The notes: generated by a model not told the origin, from the letters alone. A stretch of 64,000 nucleotides of DNA from Nemopilema nomurai (GCA_003864495.1 ML133458.1:1329449-1393448); one strand, 5' to 3'; positions 36,801-50,400 are shown, counted from the stretch's first letter. A program made the numbers and translations.

Positions 36801-39800
36801 GTGATTAGCTCTTTAGCATTCTTAATGCAATTTCAATCATTGTCATTTAGGCAACTGTGTCCATAAACAATGTAGTCGAAGAACTCTCATCGCTGATGAA
36901 ATCACTTCCGCTTTATACTACTGAATTCTTGGAAATAATTCTACAAGTAATTGGAAAGTATCTCATGTCTTGCAAGGAGGCATATAAAGGTCTGTTTACG
37001 CTGAATTTTTCAGTCTTTTAAGTCTCTGATTTTGTTTTACGATGGACACTTTGCATTTGGAAGCGTTCAAGTATAAAAAGGCCTGTCTTGTATTGATTTC
37101 AGTTTTGCTACTAGTCTTCTGGCCAAAGATGAATACATTTGATTGCCAAATGTGTTTAACATGCGAATGTCCATTCTAGGTTTAGTATTAAGGGAAGAGG
37201 CTGGAAAGCCCTCAAGGATATTTAGTGCATCGTGGGCCAGAGACGAAGACATAAATAGATACCTGAAGTCCTTGCCCAACTGGCTGAATCTCCAAGAAGA
37301 AAGGACAAAGGGGAAAATGCTTGTGAGTTGTTGCTGTTGTTGGTAGTCTTAACCAAGTTTTTGTTGCCATAGACAGGCCATATGGTCTAAATTGTATTTT
37401 ATACCAAGGTTCTAATACTCAGCCAAATGATTATCTTGTTAAAAGATGCAAGAAACATCTGATTTTATGATGCTAGATGCTTACAAAATGTTTCTATCAT
37501 ATCGTTTCAAAAGAACTTGGTATCATCAAGAGCATTTCGCCTCACTAAATGAACGTTATCACTCTAAGTAGACTTGGACTAGTTATCTCACATAGATCAT
37601 TTGTCCACTGAATGTGTTGTGTATTTTTGCATGACTGGATAAAGCAAATTGTGTATATTTGTGTATTGTGTATTTTTGTATAACTGGATAACATCACCTT
37701 GAGCCGTGACTGATAAAGCAATGGGTTTTGCATTGCCTCCTTGGCCTTTTAGGGAGGAATGGTATTCCATTTTAAAATGCACAATATTTTAATTGATCAT
37801 TTGTTTACTGTCTTAATCTAAAATCTTTCTACGGTTTCCTTTTTAAAGCTATTTCATCTGGGAAGCATTAAATGATGACGTGTATTATTTTAGCTCTTGG
37901 ACGAAGACATGGAGTCCGTGAGATTTAGAAATGCCCAGGTTGAACCTCTTTATACTGATTCATCTTTTCATTCTTCATCTTGTTCAAGCAGCTGATGGAA
38001 AGCTAGTTTACCATACTGAGCCTTAATTCACAATCTTGTTGCTTCATTGTTGTTGATCTTATTAATACGATACGGCATGTTCTGAAACTGGAATGATTTA
38101 TTGTTAAATTGTTGTATCTATGAGATGGTGCTGAAATCAGCCAATTGAGTCCAGCAGGATAGTCCCAAAAGCCTCGAAGCAGTACTTAGAGCCTCGAAGC
38201 AGTATTTAGAGCCTTGAAGCAATATTTTGGTCAATGCTCTTGTGAATCTAATGCTAACGTTTACAACAATCTCTTGTTTAGCAAACGGACAAGATTCTTG
38301 GAACTCTGAAAAAAGGAGCAATCGCAAAAGGCGAGGTTATTCTGGATATCGGTGACTTGAAGTCACTGGTCAATCTACAAGAAAGCCTTGTAAGTGCAGC
38401 AAATGTTTGCAGCGAAAAATACTTTAGTTTCTGTATATGAGTCTGGATTTTGATGATTTTGTGGCTTAATAGCCTGTTCATTTGGTTTATTTGGCTTGGT
38501 TTCTGTTTATGATCAGCAAGAAATTATTTTCAGATGCTTTAGTCTTTTAATGTGATCTGTCTAAAATGCCAAATTATTGGAGTTGGGTCGTCTTTCCAAC
38601 CAAAAACATTTTGTGGTACAATACTTCAAAAAATACAAAAAGTAGCGGAAATATAAAGTGCTTTGAGTATGCAAAAACTCACGTATGCAAATTATAAGTA
38701 GAGGAAATACAATTACTGTTGCTAATCATTACACCTCCTAAATGTTGGCTATGTTAATAATTTAAAGGGAAATGCAGACCTAGGCAAAGATCAGAAGGTG
38801 TCTGCAGAGATGTATACGGTAAAAAAGGGGGTTGAGTTATGGGAAAAATCAAAACGAGCGCTTTGATTCAGGGGGTGATGTTTGGCTAAGCGACAACGAC
38901 TTTGTCTGGTCTTATCATTTGACTGTTGCCTCCCAGGGTTTCAGCATAGATGATATTCATCATTTGAAAGAGAAATCTTTCCTTCATGTCTGTCTCGTTC
39001 ACTAATCGCCGATTCAAAAGAGATTACTGATGGTCTGAGGTGATGCATCGGTTTAACCCTTGGTGGTCACAAAGCCTGAATGTGCTTATTCCAGGGTGGG
39101 GTTAGTCTTTGAAGTGATTATGAGTTTTGAGTTGTTATCATTCACCGACATGGTGATAATGACAGGAAATGAGATGGGAAAATCCATTGTCTCTCTTTCA
39201 GTTCTTAATAATTTCTATCCACGGTGGCTTTGTTGTTCGCAGCTTCTTGTTCCAGATTAATGCTGGCTCTGACTTATTTTACATATTAAAATTTTCTTTA
39301 CAAAGGACCGATCAGGTTGCATTCGAAATTAAAGTTGCTCCTTAAATATTCTTTATGAAGGGGATGGTGAGAGGTGTTTATGGATTTTTTTTACAGCACA
39401 TCTTTGATAAATGTTTCATTTAATAAAGTACTATCAAATTACCTGCTTGCATTTTCTGAATTTATGAACGAAAAATTTTCAGGATTGGTTCACGAGAAAG
39501 ATGCAAGAATTTATCGTGAAGTTGTCCGCAAAAGCAACTACAATTCAAGTCGACGGCTCGGATTCTCTAGGGGCCCTTCTTGCTGTAAGTTGGAATATAC
39601 AAAGAAGTCTAGTAGTGGACTTATTTATAGTGACATCTCATGTATACCTGGGCTAGACAAATACAAGCTTAATATGTCGAGACAAAGCTACACTTACTTA
39701 GATTAGACAGAGCTAGGCTTACTTAGGCTAGGCTTTTTAAGAATTGGGCTTGCTTATATCAAGTAAGAAAATACTGCACGTACCTGGATTAGACAGGGCT

Positions 39801-42800
39801 AGGCTTACTTGGGCCAGGCTTTTTAAGACTTGGGCTTGCTTATATCTAGCAAGAAAATACTGCACGTACCTGGATTAGACAGGGCCAGACTTACTTAGGC
39901 TAGGCTTTTTAAGACTTGTTCTTGCTTATATCAAGTAAAAAAATACTGCACGTACCTGGATTAGACAGGGCCAGGCTTACTTAGGCAAGGCTTTTAAGAC
40001 TTGTTCTTGCTTATATCAAGTAAAAAAATACTGCACGTACCTGGATTAGACAGGGCTAGGCTTACTTAGGCTAGGCTTTTTAAGACTTGGGCTTGCTTAT
40101 ATCAAGTAAAATAATACTGCACGTACCTGGATTAGACAGGGCCAGGCTTACTTAGGCAAGACTTTTAAGACTTGTTCTTGCTTATATCAAGTAAGAAAAT
40201 ACTGCACGTACCTGGATTAGACAGGGCTAGGCTTACTTGGGCCAGGCTTTTTAAGACTTGGGCTTGCTTATATCTAGCAAGAAAATACTGCACGTACCTG
40301 GATTAGACAGGGCTAGGCTTACTTAGGCAAGGCTTTTTAAGACTTGGGCTTGCTTATATCAAGTAAAATAATACTGCACGTACCTGGATTAGACAGGGCC
40401 AGGCTTACTTAGGCAAGGCTTTTAAGACTTGTTCTTGCTTATATCAAGTAAAATAATACTGCACGTACCTGGATTAGACAGGGCCAGGCTTACTTAGGCA
40501 AGGCTTTTAAGACTTGTTCTTGCTTATATCAAGTAAAAAAATACTGCACGTACCTGGATTAGTCAGGGCCAGGCTTACTTGGGCTAGGCTTTTTAAGACT
40601 TGGGCTTGCTTATATCAAGTAAAAAAATACTGCACGTACCTGGATTAGTCAGGGCCAGGCTTACTTGGGCAAGGCTTTTTAAGACTTGTTCTTGCTTATA
40701 TCAAGTAAGAAAATACTGCACGTAGCTGGATTAGTCAGGGCTAGGCTTACTTGGGCAAGGCTTTTTAAGACTTGTTCTTGCTTATATCTAGCAAGAAAAT
40801 ACTGCACGTACCTGGATTAGTCAGGACCAGGCTTACTTGGGCAAGGCTTTTTAAGACTTGTTCTTGCTTATATCAAGTAAGAAAATACTGCACGTACCTG
40901 GATTAGTCAGGGCTAGGCTTACTTGGGCAAGGCTTTTTAAGACTTGTTCTTGCTTATATCTAGCAAGAAAATACTGCACGTACCTGGATTAGTCAGGACC
41001 AGGCTTACTTGGGCAAGGCTTTTTAAGACTTGTTCTTGCTTATATCAAGTAAGAAAATACTGCACGTACCTGGATTAGACAGGGCTAGGCTTACTTAGGC
41101 AAGGCTTTTTAAGACTTGGGCTTGCTTATATCAAGTAAAAAAATACTGCACGTACCTGGATTAGTCAGGGCCAGGCTTACTTGGGCAAGGCTTTTTAAGA
41201 CTTGTTCTTGCTTATATCAAGTAAGAAAATACTGCACGTACCTGGATTAGTCAGGACCAGGCTTACTTGGGCAAGGCTTTTTAAGACTTGTTCTTGCTTA
41301 TATCAAGTAAGAAAATACTGCACGTACCTGGATTAGTCAGGGCTAGGCTCGCGTTCGATAGGCTAGTTGAAGCTACGTTTACGTAGATTATGCTGGAAAA
41401 TGCTACACTGATCTAGATTAGACAGAGCTAGGATAACGGGATTGCTACAGAATAGGTGTGCCACTAAAGCTTGACGTCGATTAAATGCTAAAAAGAAGGA
41501 CAGAAAATGCGCCCAAAGAAACCTTTACCTTTGTCGTTGCTATCTTGTTGTTGCTGCTGGGGATGCATTTTCAATGATCGATTATTCTTATATTTGAAAT
41601 TTGCTCAAGGCTGTTTCCTGACAAGGGATGGTGGATCTCCCTTTGGTTCCACGTCTTTTAATTCTTGTCAATCAATTATTTTATGGTTGTATAATGCATC
41701 CAGAATCGTTGGCAGATTATTTCAAAGTTTGCTAGTTCCAATGATTTCTGCTTTCCTCTTTCCAGCAACTACCACCCATACCACAAGATATACTAAGGTA
41801 ATTGGGCTATGAGTGTTTAAATTTTTGATTGATTGATTGAAGTTGTTCTAATGCTTTTGAGGTATTAGTTATATTATTGATTGATCCATCAGTGGATCGT
41901 TTGAATAATCAAAAGTGTTATCCAGTAAAAATGGATACTCTTCATTATTCCGTTATAAAAATCAAACGATCAAATCAAACTTAAAGCCAACACCTTTCTT
42001 ACTGGGGCATCGAAGGTTGCCTAGTATGGCATGTTTTGATATAGATCAAGGGACGCTTGCCTTTCGCTCCCTGTGCTTGTAACAAGGGTTTTAATGCTTG
42101 TACAAGCAACCATAGCATGAATGCTTAAAGCATGTTTGATTTGAAACGAATAATGAAAAGTTAGAGTTGCTATTTGTATCTAGCACATCTGCAGATCAAT
42201 AATCAATAATCAATAATCAATAAGCAATAATCAATAAGCAATAAATGATTGAGTATATCTCTGCTCAAGGATGCAGTTTCATTTCAGTAAAACTTTTTAC
42301 TCGCTGAGCTTTGACGGATTTTCCATAAAATTGAAACGCTTATTTTCTAGATCTTTGGAGGAACTGATCCTCCAGTTTCAGGAACTTGCTGACACGTGCC
42401 TTTTAGTTCTGCATTTGGAAATCCAATGCCATTGCCTTTATTACCTCATACCTGCAACAAGACAAGTAAGTAGCCGAGGCCAGTCGTTTCTAAATGTCTC
42501 GCCCATGGCTCTTCGCATTTTCCGTTGGCTGTTCTTAGCCATTGCTGCTCTTTTAGTATCATCAATGAAACCTCGCAATATGTATCCTTTCTCCAAGGAA
42601 TTTTGTATTTTGAATCGTTGTTCTTGTTTGTCGATCGAATGTTTGGCCTTCATTTGAGTGTTTTCCTGCTTTTTCACGTACAAAGTAGTTTTAGGTTTGG
42701 TTATGTTGCTTACGCAGTGATGCAAGTTTGAAATTGAAACTGACAAACTACATACCAATTGAAACTGTCCACAAAGAGAGTAACCGTTAAAGATGAAGAA

Positions 42801-45800
42801 TCCAAATGCTTAAAAAGTAGTGTTGATATTTTCTTGACACTCTTCACGTCTTCATAAAGGCCAATGCTTCTATCTTGCTCATTCATGCTTTTGTAATCCT
42901 TTCACAGTGTAAGTCTGAAACGAATTCAATTTCAGTCGACGTATGTTTGTTCAATGGATGCCGTCGAAGTTGACCCTTTAGTACCTCAACTTACAAAGGA
43001 TTTAAGAGACATCGAGGAAATCTGCGCCGCGTCACTTTCATCCTTTAAACTTAAGTGAGTTGTGTTATCGTTCTTTTGTTTCATTTATTTGCATTGGGTC
43101 AACTTTGAAAAATTTAATCATGACACATATATCATTATCTCAAGAACACTTCAGATTTTTTCAAGCGATGGCATACCTCTTTGTATTTTCAGTATTATAA
43201 TCAATCTTCCAATGTTGAATTTCAAAGACAAAGAATTTAACTCACGATAAGAATATGTTTGTCTCCTTGTTTTGTTCTGGGCAATATTATGGTTGGTTGC
43301 CATTTCTAGCTTAGTGAAATTAGAAAAAGCTTACTTTGTATTGCCATTTGAGATTGGAAAACTATGAACGTGGCTAGTACCTTGGAATTCTGTTTAAAAA
43401 GTTAAAAGAGGTTAAAAGTCCCTTTTAGATAGAATAGGAGGGACAAGAAACAGGAAGCTTGTTTTTACGACTTACAAACAGCGAATTACTGCAGCCTCTG
43501 TAGGCAACATTCATGCAGGTCCTGGCAGTAAATGCCAAACGTTTCTTTTACATAATCCAAGTTCTCCTCTGTCCTAGGTATTTGTTTGAAGGCATTGGCT
43601 ATCTGCTAGCGTCTATAATCGTATCCAGTACTGCTTACATAAAGAAGATCAACAGAAATGGTGTCAAGAAAATGTGAGTAACAAGCAAATGTTACAGTCT
43701 CTTGAACCAGCTATTTTCCTTTTTTCATGTTGTGCTTTTTCAGTTTTTCTAAAGGAGTATTTTGGAGAATCTGTATGCATCCCCCAGCCAATACTTAACT
43801 TTTAATCGTTAGCTGAGTTGCAGTGATGTCCTGAAGACCGCATTTTTTATTTATATTACACGTATATTTTTACAAGTAAATTTATAACTTTTGAATCAGT
43901 AATAGGAAAAATTGTCCGTACGCCTTTTCTTGTACATGCATTCATAAAGATGCTGCTACATCTAGGGCTTTCAAAGGTTATTGCGTGAACTCCTTTACGC
44001 TGATAGTGTTAGAACCGGTTGTTTATTTCCCGTCAGTCGTTAGGTGGGTCAAAATGCGGATGTAAAGCGCTATTATTTCAGCATTTTGTGTCTTCATTTC
44101 AAAGGGTTACTGTCTTTGTGAGGTCGCAACTAATGATGATAATCACGTGAAAAATTATTTAATTTTTGGTGATCAAGATTGCTATTGCGAATCATTAGGA
44201 AGCACTTCTGACTTCCCATATACCAAATTATTCAAGCTCTGCTTGGCACGGTGCTCCATTTCATGCTCTGAAAGGCTTTTAGTAAGACTGAGCATTGTCA
44301 CCACAACTATCAATAGTATGGTATCGTTGAAGATGGTATCGATATTGTTTATATTATGACTATGATATTGGTATTATCAATGTCAAGACGAACATATTGA
44401 TATTATTGATACCATGGCTATGGTATCGATATTGTTTATATTATGACTATGATATTGGTATTATCAATGTCAAGACGAACATATTGATATTATTAATACC
44501 ATGGCTATGGTATCGATATTGTTTATATTATGACTATGATATTGGTATGATCAATGTCAAGACGAACATATTGATATTATTAATACCATGGCTATGGTAT
44601 CGATATTGTTTATATTATGACTATGATATTGGTATTATCAATGTCAAGACAAACATATAGATATTATTAATACCATGGCTATGGTATCGATATTGTTTAT
44701 ATTATGACTATGATATTGGTATGATCAATGTCAAGACGAACATATTGATATTATTAATACCATGGCTATGGTATCGATATTGTTTATATTATGACTATGA
44801 TATTGGTATGATCAATGTCAAGACAAACATATAGATATTATTAATACCATTGCTATGGTATCGATATTGTTTATATTATGACTATGATATTGGTATGATC
44901 AATGTCAAGACGAACATATTGATATTATTAATACCATGGCTATGGTATCGATATTGTTTATGCTATGACTATGATATTGGTATGATCAATGTCAAGACGA
45001 ACATATTGATATTATTAATACCATGGCTATGGTATCGATATTGTTTGTATTATGACTATGATTTTGGTATTATCAATGTTAAGACGAACAAATTGATATC
45101 ATTAATACCATGGCTATCAATTGTATCATTATTATTATGGCGGTGATATTGATAAAGACGTTTCTAATGACATTATCGTTGCAGGAGTCAGAATATATTT
45201 ACTTTGCAACAAGAGCTCGTTGACTTGACGAAACCACGTGAGCCCGATCTGGAGAATGCAAAGCAATACATCGAGTTACTGTTTCTGACTCCCGACGTAA
45301 GTACCATAACTATAGATAACTATAGTTAATCTGCATTATCCACTTACAATAACGTCGTAATTTATTGAAACACGACTGGTAATTAAAGTGAAAACACAAC
45401 TGTATTTCAGTTAAGGTAACGAGGCATTGCGAAAATTGACCTCTGTTGCAGATCTCTTTAAATACTGCTAATCGAACGTTGCATCTTGCAAAATGCGTTA
45501 CAAAAGACATTAACTGGGTTTGCAATGGCAAGAAGTAGCCTAAATCAAGCTACATAACTTTATACCAGTAAACATTTGTTCATCCGTTAGTAGGGTTCAG
45601 GGCAATTCAAGGCCAAATGACGGGTGCTGCATACTTTGTTGTAAAACCAAAATACTCGAAATAACTCAGTGTTTTTGGGTCAATGAAGCTTGATAATCTC
45701 ATTTTCATTTATCTTAAAATGTCCAGTTTGGCAAATCGTTTTTTCCAGATAGCGCTTTAAGAAATTTTGATCCAGTTGAGGATATCTGATTTTGATGAAT

Positions 45801-47405
45801 TCGCCACAGCATGTTGTATGTACAAAAGTGTTCTATAAGTATTCCTTCTTTAAGCTGCATGTCCTTTTTGCCCAGGAACATATTCAAAGTCAATTTTCGG
45901 AATGTCACACTTGAAGCCCATTTAATGAAGCATGTTTAAAATAGCTACCCATTTGAAAACTAGCTGATCCAATTTGCATACTCGTAAACTTCTTATTGAT
46001 ATTAAATGGCATAGTTTCTTCAATCCGTTTTTAAGCTATAGTCCTTGACTACATAAATGCGTAATAATCTTAAACCAATGAAAGGCTTTGGTAGACAATG
46101 TTCTTAAGCAAGGCGAGAATTAGGTATTCAGGATGACGTCAAAGGAGTACAGACACGCCCGTCTTAAGCATGGTCTGTGTGTCTCTGATGGTTATCGCTG
46201 GCGGAATGAAGCATTTGTGCGTGTGGGTCAAATGAATCAGCCAAATTTATGCTTAATTTAGGGTGATTTTCATACTAATTTGGTAATATGAAATGAAGAG
46301 TAAGGCAATATTGTAAAACAATCACATAGCTTTTGAAACACTATTTTTACCCTAAAGGATCAGTATTGAACTCATTCTGAATAATATTTCCATGAAAAAT
46401 ATCACTTTACAACAGGCGTATTATTTAGTTTTCCCCCGATGTGCCGCGACAGCATTGACAGATTTGTAGCCTTAGGTGGATCTTATAAAGAGCCTAGTAA
46501 TCATAATGTGCTTCTATTTGCACATTTCATACAATAAGTGGCTTGCAAAAAACGTTGAAAATCACAAGACTTTATTTTCTAGTTCTGTTGTTAGAACATT
46601 CAATCTCCAATCTTGATCGTTTTTGTAATTGTGTCAGGTCACGCAATTACATTAGCATTGATGTAGGCTTGATATTCGTTTTTCTCAAATATTCAACAAA
46701 AAAGGATTTTTGAAGGCATCAATTTTGAAAGAACATCGGTGAAAGCAAGATGTTCTTCCAAGCATGCGGTCACCCACCTTGAATGAAACTCTCAAGATAG
46801 CAATCTACTTATCATCAGCCTCAATCGTTGTCGAATCCCTTAATTTCACGCTAGCAAATAAGTTTGGTTTCGGCCTTTCCAAACCTCTTTATCGTATTTG
46901 AGGGACACAAAGTTAAACGTTGGTTACTAAAATAGAGTTTACACGCGCAGCAAGCACTGAACGCTTGCATGTTCAGAAACAGTTATTCTGTGCCAAAGAA
47001 CATACTTCGTATTTTGAGCAATTCTACTACCTTGTTCAAAATCATGGCCCTCTGCTACTGTCTTATCATTTCTATGAAGTACAGAAAGGGGCCAAATATC
47101 TATCAGATACCTACTTTCTAATGAAATGCTGCTCAGTGATTTTGTAGCTGGCTTCCGTAACTTTCTGTTCATGTATTTTGTATCTTTGTTATGAATTAGG
47201 CCGTTACAAATATATTTTAAAATTTTTCTTCAAGGGTCTGCTTAACAGTTTGATTGAACAAGGACCAGTGCTAAGAGCTGAAGACTACGTCAACGCAATT
47301 GAGTTACTTTGTCGCAGTGAAATACCCTTTGATAAGAACGCTTTGGAAGTGAGGAAGCGCAAGCTAAAGGAGATTATAAACGAGCGTCGTGGCGTTAAAA
47401 AATGA
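24853..47405 (+). CDS. EXOC4: EXOC4 / Sec8, exocyst subunit, 31 exons seen, first exon missing
   Basis: Exons: 24853-24890, 25978-26066, 26397-26459, 27078-27216, 27444-27532, 27718-27794, 28106-28184, 28676-28732, 29932-30124, 30863-30896, 31365-31484, 32035-32143, 32379-32428, 32824-32909, 33387-33435, 33848-33934, 34158-34239, 34997-35060, 35476-35579, 36176-36249, 36851-36989, 37180-37322, 37894-37938, 38282-38389, 39483-39584, 41766-41797, 42351-42465, 42936-43054, 43578-43673, 45185-45296, 47235-47405. All phases agree, giving 954 residues plus stop; human EXOC4 has 974. Landmarks are ALLVSVIKQLS at the N-terminus, SLLDKV then KKHYLHAAKLL, YPLFRFEGSSSAI, SASWARDEDINRYLKSLPNW, CLLVLHLEIQCHC, YLFEGIGYLL, and RKRKLKEIIN at the end. 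Sec8 is a rod-like subunit of the octameric exocyst that tethers secretory vesicles to the plasma membrane. Exon 12 adds about 25 residues compared with human. Confidence 0.95.
27984..28098. repeat. Dispersed intronic repeat, copy 1
   Basis: The segment from aacgatagaaattcc through gaactatttgtg in EXOC4 intron 6 is about 85-90% identical to 30349-30466 in intron 9. It contains ggtacaggatgtttacc and ends only a few bases before the exon 7 acceptor. No target-site duplication or coding content is visible. Confidence 0.8.
28895..28941 (-). ncRNA. Hammerhead ribozyme copy with mutated core (probably inactive)
   Basis: On the minus strand: CTGATGA (28934-28928), stem II GTGC/GCAC closed by loop GCTA, then AAAACT where GAAACT is required. 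The invariant G12 is therefore A. Stem III (ACT-CGG-AGT) and a fully paired 5-bp stem I (TCTGT with ACAGA) are intact. Loss of G12 normally abolishes cleavage. Confidence 0.75.
29078..29125 (+). ncRNA. Type I hammerhead ribozyme with intact core
   Basis: CTGATGA (29086-29092) is followed by stem II GTGC (29093-29096), loop GCAA, and GCAC (29101-29104), then GAA (29105-29107). Stem III is ACT (29108-29110), loop CAG, AGT (29114-29116), with the A15.1-U16.1 pair. The cleavage-site base is A29117. Stem I pairs TCTGT (29081-29085) with ACGGA (29118-29122), including one G-U pair. Every invariant core base is present, so self-cleavage after 29117 is predicted. The very short stem III is typical of animal type I hammerheads in retroelements, which usually act as dimers. 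Confidence 0.85.
30349..30466. repeat. Dispersed intronic repeat, copy 2
   Basis: Second copy of the segment at 27984-28098, located in EXOC4 intron 9, in the same orientation. The two copies share ggtacaggatgtttaccact and gaactatttgt blocks with scattered substitutions. Confidence 0.8.
34240..34245 (+). other. Non-canonical GC splice donor (EXOC4 intron 17)
   Basis: Exon 17 ends CAG at 34239, followed by GCAAGT. Joining here in phase 1 to the acceptor at 34996 gives SNVTALFIPVM, which aligns with the human segment around NITVIF. The nearby GT (aat|gtaaca at 34232) would put exon 18 out of frame with an early stop. AG|GCAAGT is the known consensus of GC-AG introns. Confidence 0.8.
39701..41349. 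repeat. 86-bp satellite array, about 19 copies
   Basis: Tandem units of 85-86 bp starting gattagacagggctaggct fill most of EXOC4 intron 25. Variants differ at fixed positions (attagac/attagtc, ggctagg/ggccagg/gaccagg, caagtaag/ctagcaag). Units 40729-40900 and 40901-41072 form two identical 172-bp dimers, a higher-order repeat. In the caagtaag variants cttacttg and caagtaag within one unit form an 8-bp inverted pair. Confidence 0.95.
42196..42245. repeat. (aatcaat/aagcaat) simple repeat
   Basis: Runs of caataatcaataatcaataagcaat in EXOC4 intron 26. It is a simple repeat of 7-8 bp words. Confidence 0.85.
44334..45118. repeat. 87-bp hairpin satellite, about nine copies
   Basis: The landmark ccatggctatggtatcg recurs at 44412, 44499, 44586, 44673, 44760, 44847 (one base changed), 44934, 45021 and 45108, an exact 87-bp period. 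Each unit carries ataccat-ggct-atggtat, a 7-bp stem with a 4-base loop. As 87 is a multiple of three, open frames of repeated 29-residue peptides run through the array (44397-44660, 44850-45146); these are a by-product of the period. It lies in EXOC4 intron 29. Confidence 0.95.
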
Positions 47406-50400
47406 TTTAATCAAAACTCATTTGCTACAGAATTTTTAGTCTAATATATATTATTATTCTTACCCCCAACTCTCACGTTTTTGCAAGGAATATTCAAAAT
47501 GAGTTTTTAGATCTTGAGAAAAAGCATTAGTTCTTGATTTTCTTAGCGAAGGGCATTGTTTTCTTATCGTAACAAATAATGAAAAGTTTGTGAGGTTGCT
47601 TTAACAAGAGCATGATATGCATTTCAGGCTCCTTTTGGCTAGATGTTCCTTTTGTTTTTTGCTTTTTTACAAAAAGTGCAACGGAAAGTATTTGGAGCGA
47701 CAGTGCCGGCCAAAAGGAAGGGGCAGTTCGTGAATTGAATGGCGAGTCTTTACCTCAAGGCCCTGGGCCCGAGTGCTGCTTGCCAACTTGTAGCAGTCGT
47801 GGGAGTTGAAATACTGAATGGTCTAGAGAAGAAGCCTTTAGTTTAAAGCTAGTTTGTGCTGTAGCTTATCCCACACTTGGCTCCCCCACAGAAGCGAGAT
47901 TCTTGGCAATTAGTGGTATCATAGGCCGAAGTGTAACTTCCCTCCCCATCAGAGTATCAAATTCGAAATTTAATTGGTATTCATTCATACTGTCAAAGCA
48001 GCATAGCTCTGTAATGAATTGGGCTACCATTCTGGACTTTAATAGCCTAGCTGTATTTGGTTAAACAAAACAGACAGCAAACATTGGTTGCTTTGTGCCT
48101 CAAGGACATTGCCATGTGGTTGTAACGGAGATTGTTTGTCACCAGAAAAGCACCGTCTAGCTTCAGATATTGAATCATTATATCTTAACCGTGATACGAT
48201 AGTCAATATTTTGACACTGTATTTAAAGTAGAAAGCTTTTAGACACTTTGTGTACAATGCTTCTTGTGAAATTAGAAACCATTAAGCTTGTGAAATATTA
48301 ATTTTTTGGTTGATGCGCAGTGAAGCTTGCCCGCTGTGAAAAGCACTCTATTTGCCCCACTCCAAATTCTCGTACACTAATATTGCTGCACATTACCAGG
48401 AAACATAAGGAATCGTAAATTAACTTTGAAAGAAGATTTCCGATAATGTGTCATCCCTATGGAAGAGTAGTAAGTCATCAATTCTTTGTCAATTATCAAT
48501 TTTGACCAAAATCTGATATTTCTTGTAATTTATATTCATTAATAAATAGGGTTTGACAGCTGTTGATTTGCATTTTCTATTAAAGGTAAATTGATTAAGT
48601 TTGAGCAAACTTCCATATTTTTATGTAGCATCGTATTTTGTTCATTTAATTTCAAAACGCCGTCTTTGTAAGTTGATGGTAGAATAATACTTTGGAAAAA
48701 GATGGCAAGTGTTTATTTCTGTAATCTGTTTGTAGCTCAACGTCTCAAAATTGCTTTACTATACCTAGAATTCAAACCAGATAACATGACACTCGTCTCT
48801 AAGGGCTAATGCAAGAAAGGTTAACGAAAATTTGGCGAATGGATGGCCTTGCATTTCACGGTTCTTCGCTGTTTTCCCCAAAGTATCAATCTTTAAGAAA
48901 CGAGTTTCTTTAAACTGCATACTAAAAATATCGTTTTCATGTGTTAAGGCAGCCCGCCAATTTTAATGAAATGCCAGTTAGCCTCTTTATCTTTACAGAC
49001 AGGGCACGAAGCAAGTTCAATTTGAGTTCAAATTTGGAGAGCAAACATTTTGATTAACTAGTGAACTGCTTTGAAAAATGAGGTTAGGGAAAACCTTTCA
49101 TAAACTGATTGAAACAAAATTGATTGGCACAAGATAGTCTAGAATAAATGCCAAGTAAAATCGTATATCTACTGTCTACATATCTGCCCTCGAACTGATT
49201 GGGCCAGTCTCTCGTCAATTTAAATATTGGTGCCAATACACATTCCAGCCTCGGACTGAAGGCTAAGCGCAAGGGAGATTCACTCGAGTTGTTGGCGGGA
49301 ATTAAATTGTTGGAAGATGAAATACGGTAAGAGGATTTTCATACTTTCAATTATTCATGTTGATTTTTGCCTAGAAAGATTGCTTTAATTAATCCACAAG
49401 AGTGATATTTGCCATGTTTTCTTTAGTATATTCGAAAAACTTGAGTCTACACAGACTTGGAAGCTGTGGCTTCCACATGTGCACAGGTGTGAACAAATCA
49501 ACGTGTGTTGAGACAACACTACTTTCCATGTTAGACCTACTGACTTCCTTACTTAAAATGCATTTCCCGAAAGTGTACGGGTGCTTAAACCGGTGATAGA
49601 GGTGAAACTAAGCCATAATTGCTTTATTACCACTGGCTGGGTGGCATTCTCCCCGCAAGCAAACAACGGAGCGGTACAGGTACCTGCAAATCAAACGTAA
49701 TTATTTTCACAAAAGGCTTTGTTTTATCTGAAGAGTTTTCAAAAAATTAGTCAAGAAAGATTTGTTCAAATTTTTTAACCCATAACACAATAACAATAAT
49801 ATTATTTCACAAGTGCAACCAAATACTGCATGCACTTCTTTTTATTGGCACTCATCAGTGGATGCAGTTGGCCTTCTCTTTTATAGTTGGTGAAGCACAA
49901 GGCCTGCATATTCAGAATTGTCTAAAGGCTTTGGGGCTTTGTCAGTTTGTGGTATAAAAAGAAGAGCATGCACTTTTACTAATGTATTTAAATATTCTGT
50001 ACAAACTATTGTCAAATACAGCAAAATTTTTTAAGGTTGTCCCATCTTATCATTGGGCATTTTAAAAATATTTTTAAATCTTTATTTGAAAGAACATAGT
50101 TAATTAAATTAATCTAAGAACATTTGATAACTATGGACACCAATATTTGTGCTATTACCCATGACATTATTGAAAAACAGAACTATTTAGTTTTAAGTAT
50201 ATATTGTGTAAAATACGAATATGAAATGCTTAAGAGGAAATTGGAATTTGAACTACTTTCCAGAACGTCTTAAATATCAATGTAATACCATGTTCTATCA
50301 TACTAAATCTTTTCCAAAAATTTTCAAAGAACTCTCCTACCTTCCAAAGGGAACCCCCCAGAAACCTTTAGGGCATCACCTTAAATTGTATGACTGCATA

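Noticed and set aside
44397..45146. Two open frames encoding tandem 29-residue peptides (NVKTNILILLIPWLWYRY...)
   Set aside because: They are produced by the 87-bp satellite, whose period is a multiple of three. They lie within an EXOC4 intron and have no gene-like start, end or conservation cue.
49850..49880. Minus-strand ctgatgagtgcc word, checked as a hammerhead core
   Set aside because: There is no GAAAC after a plausible stem II. The downstream gaagtgc does not complete the core.
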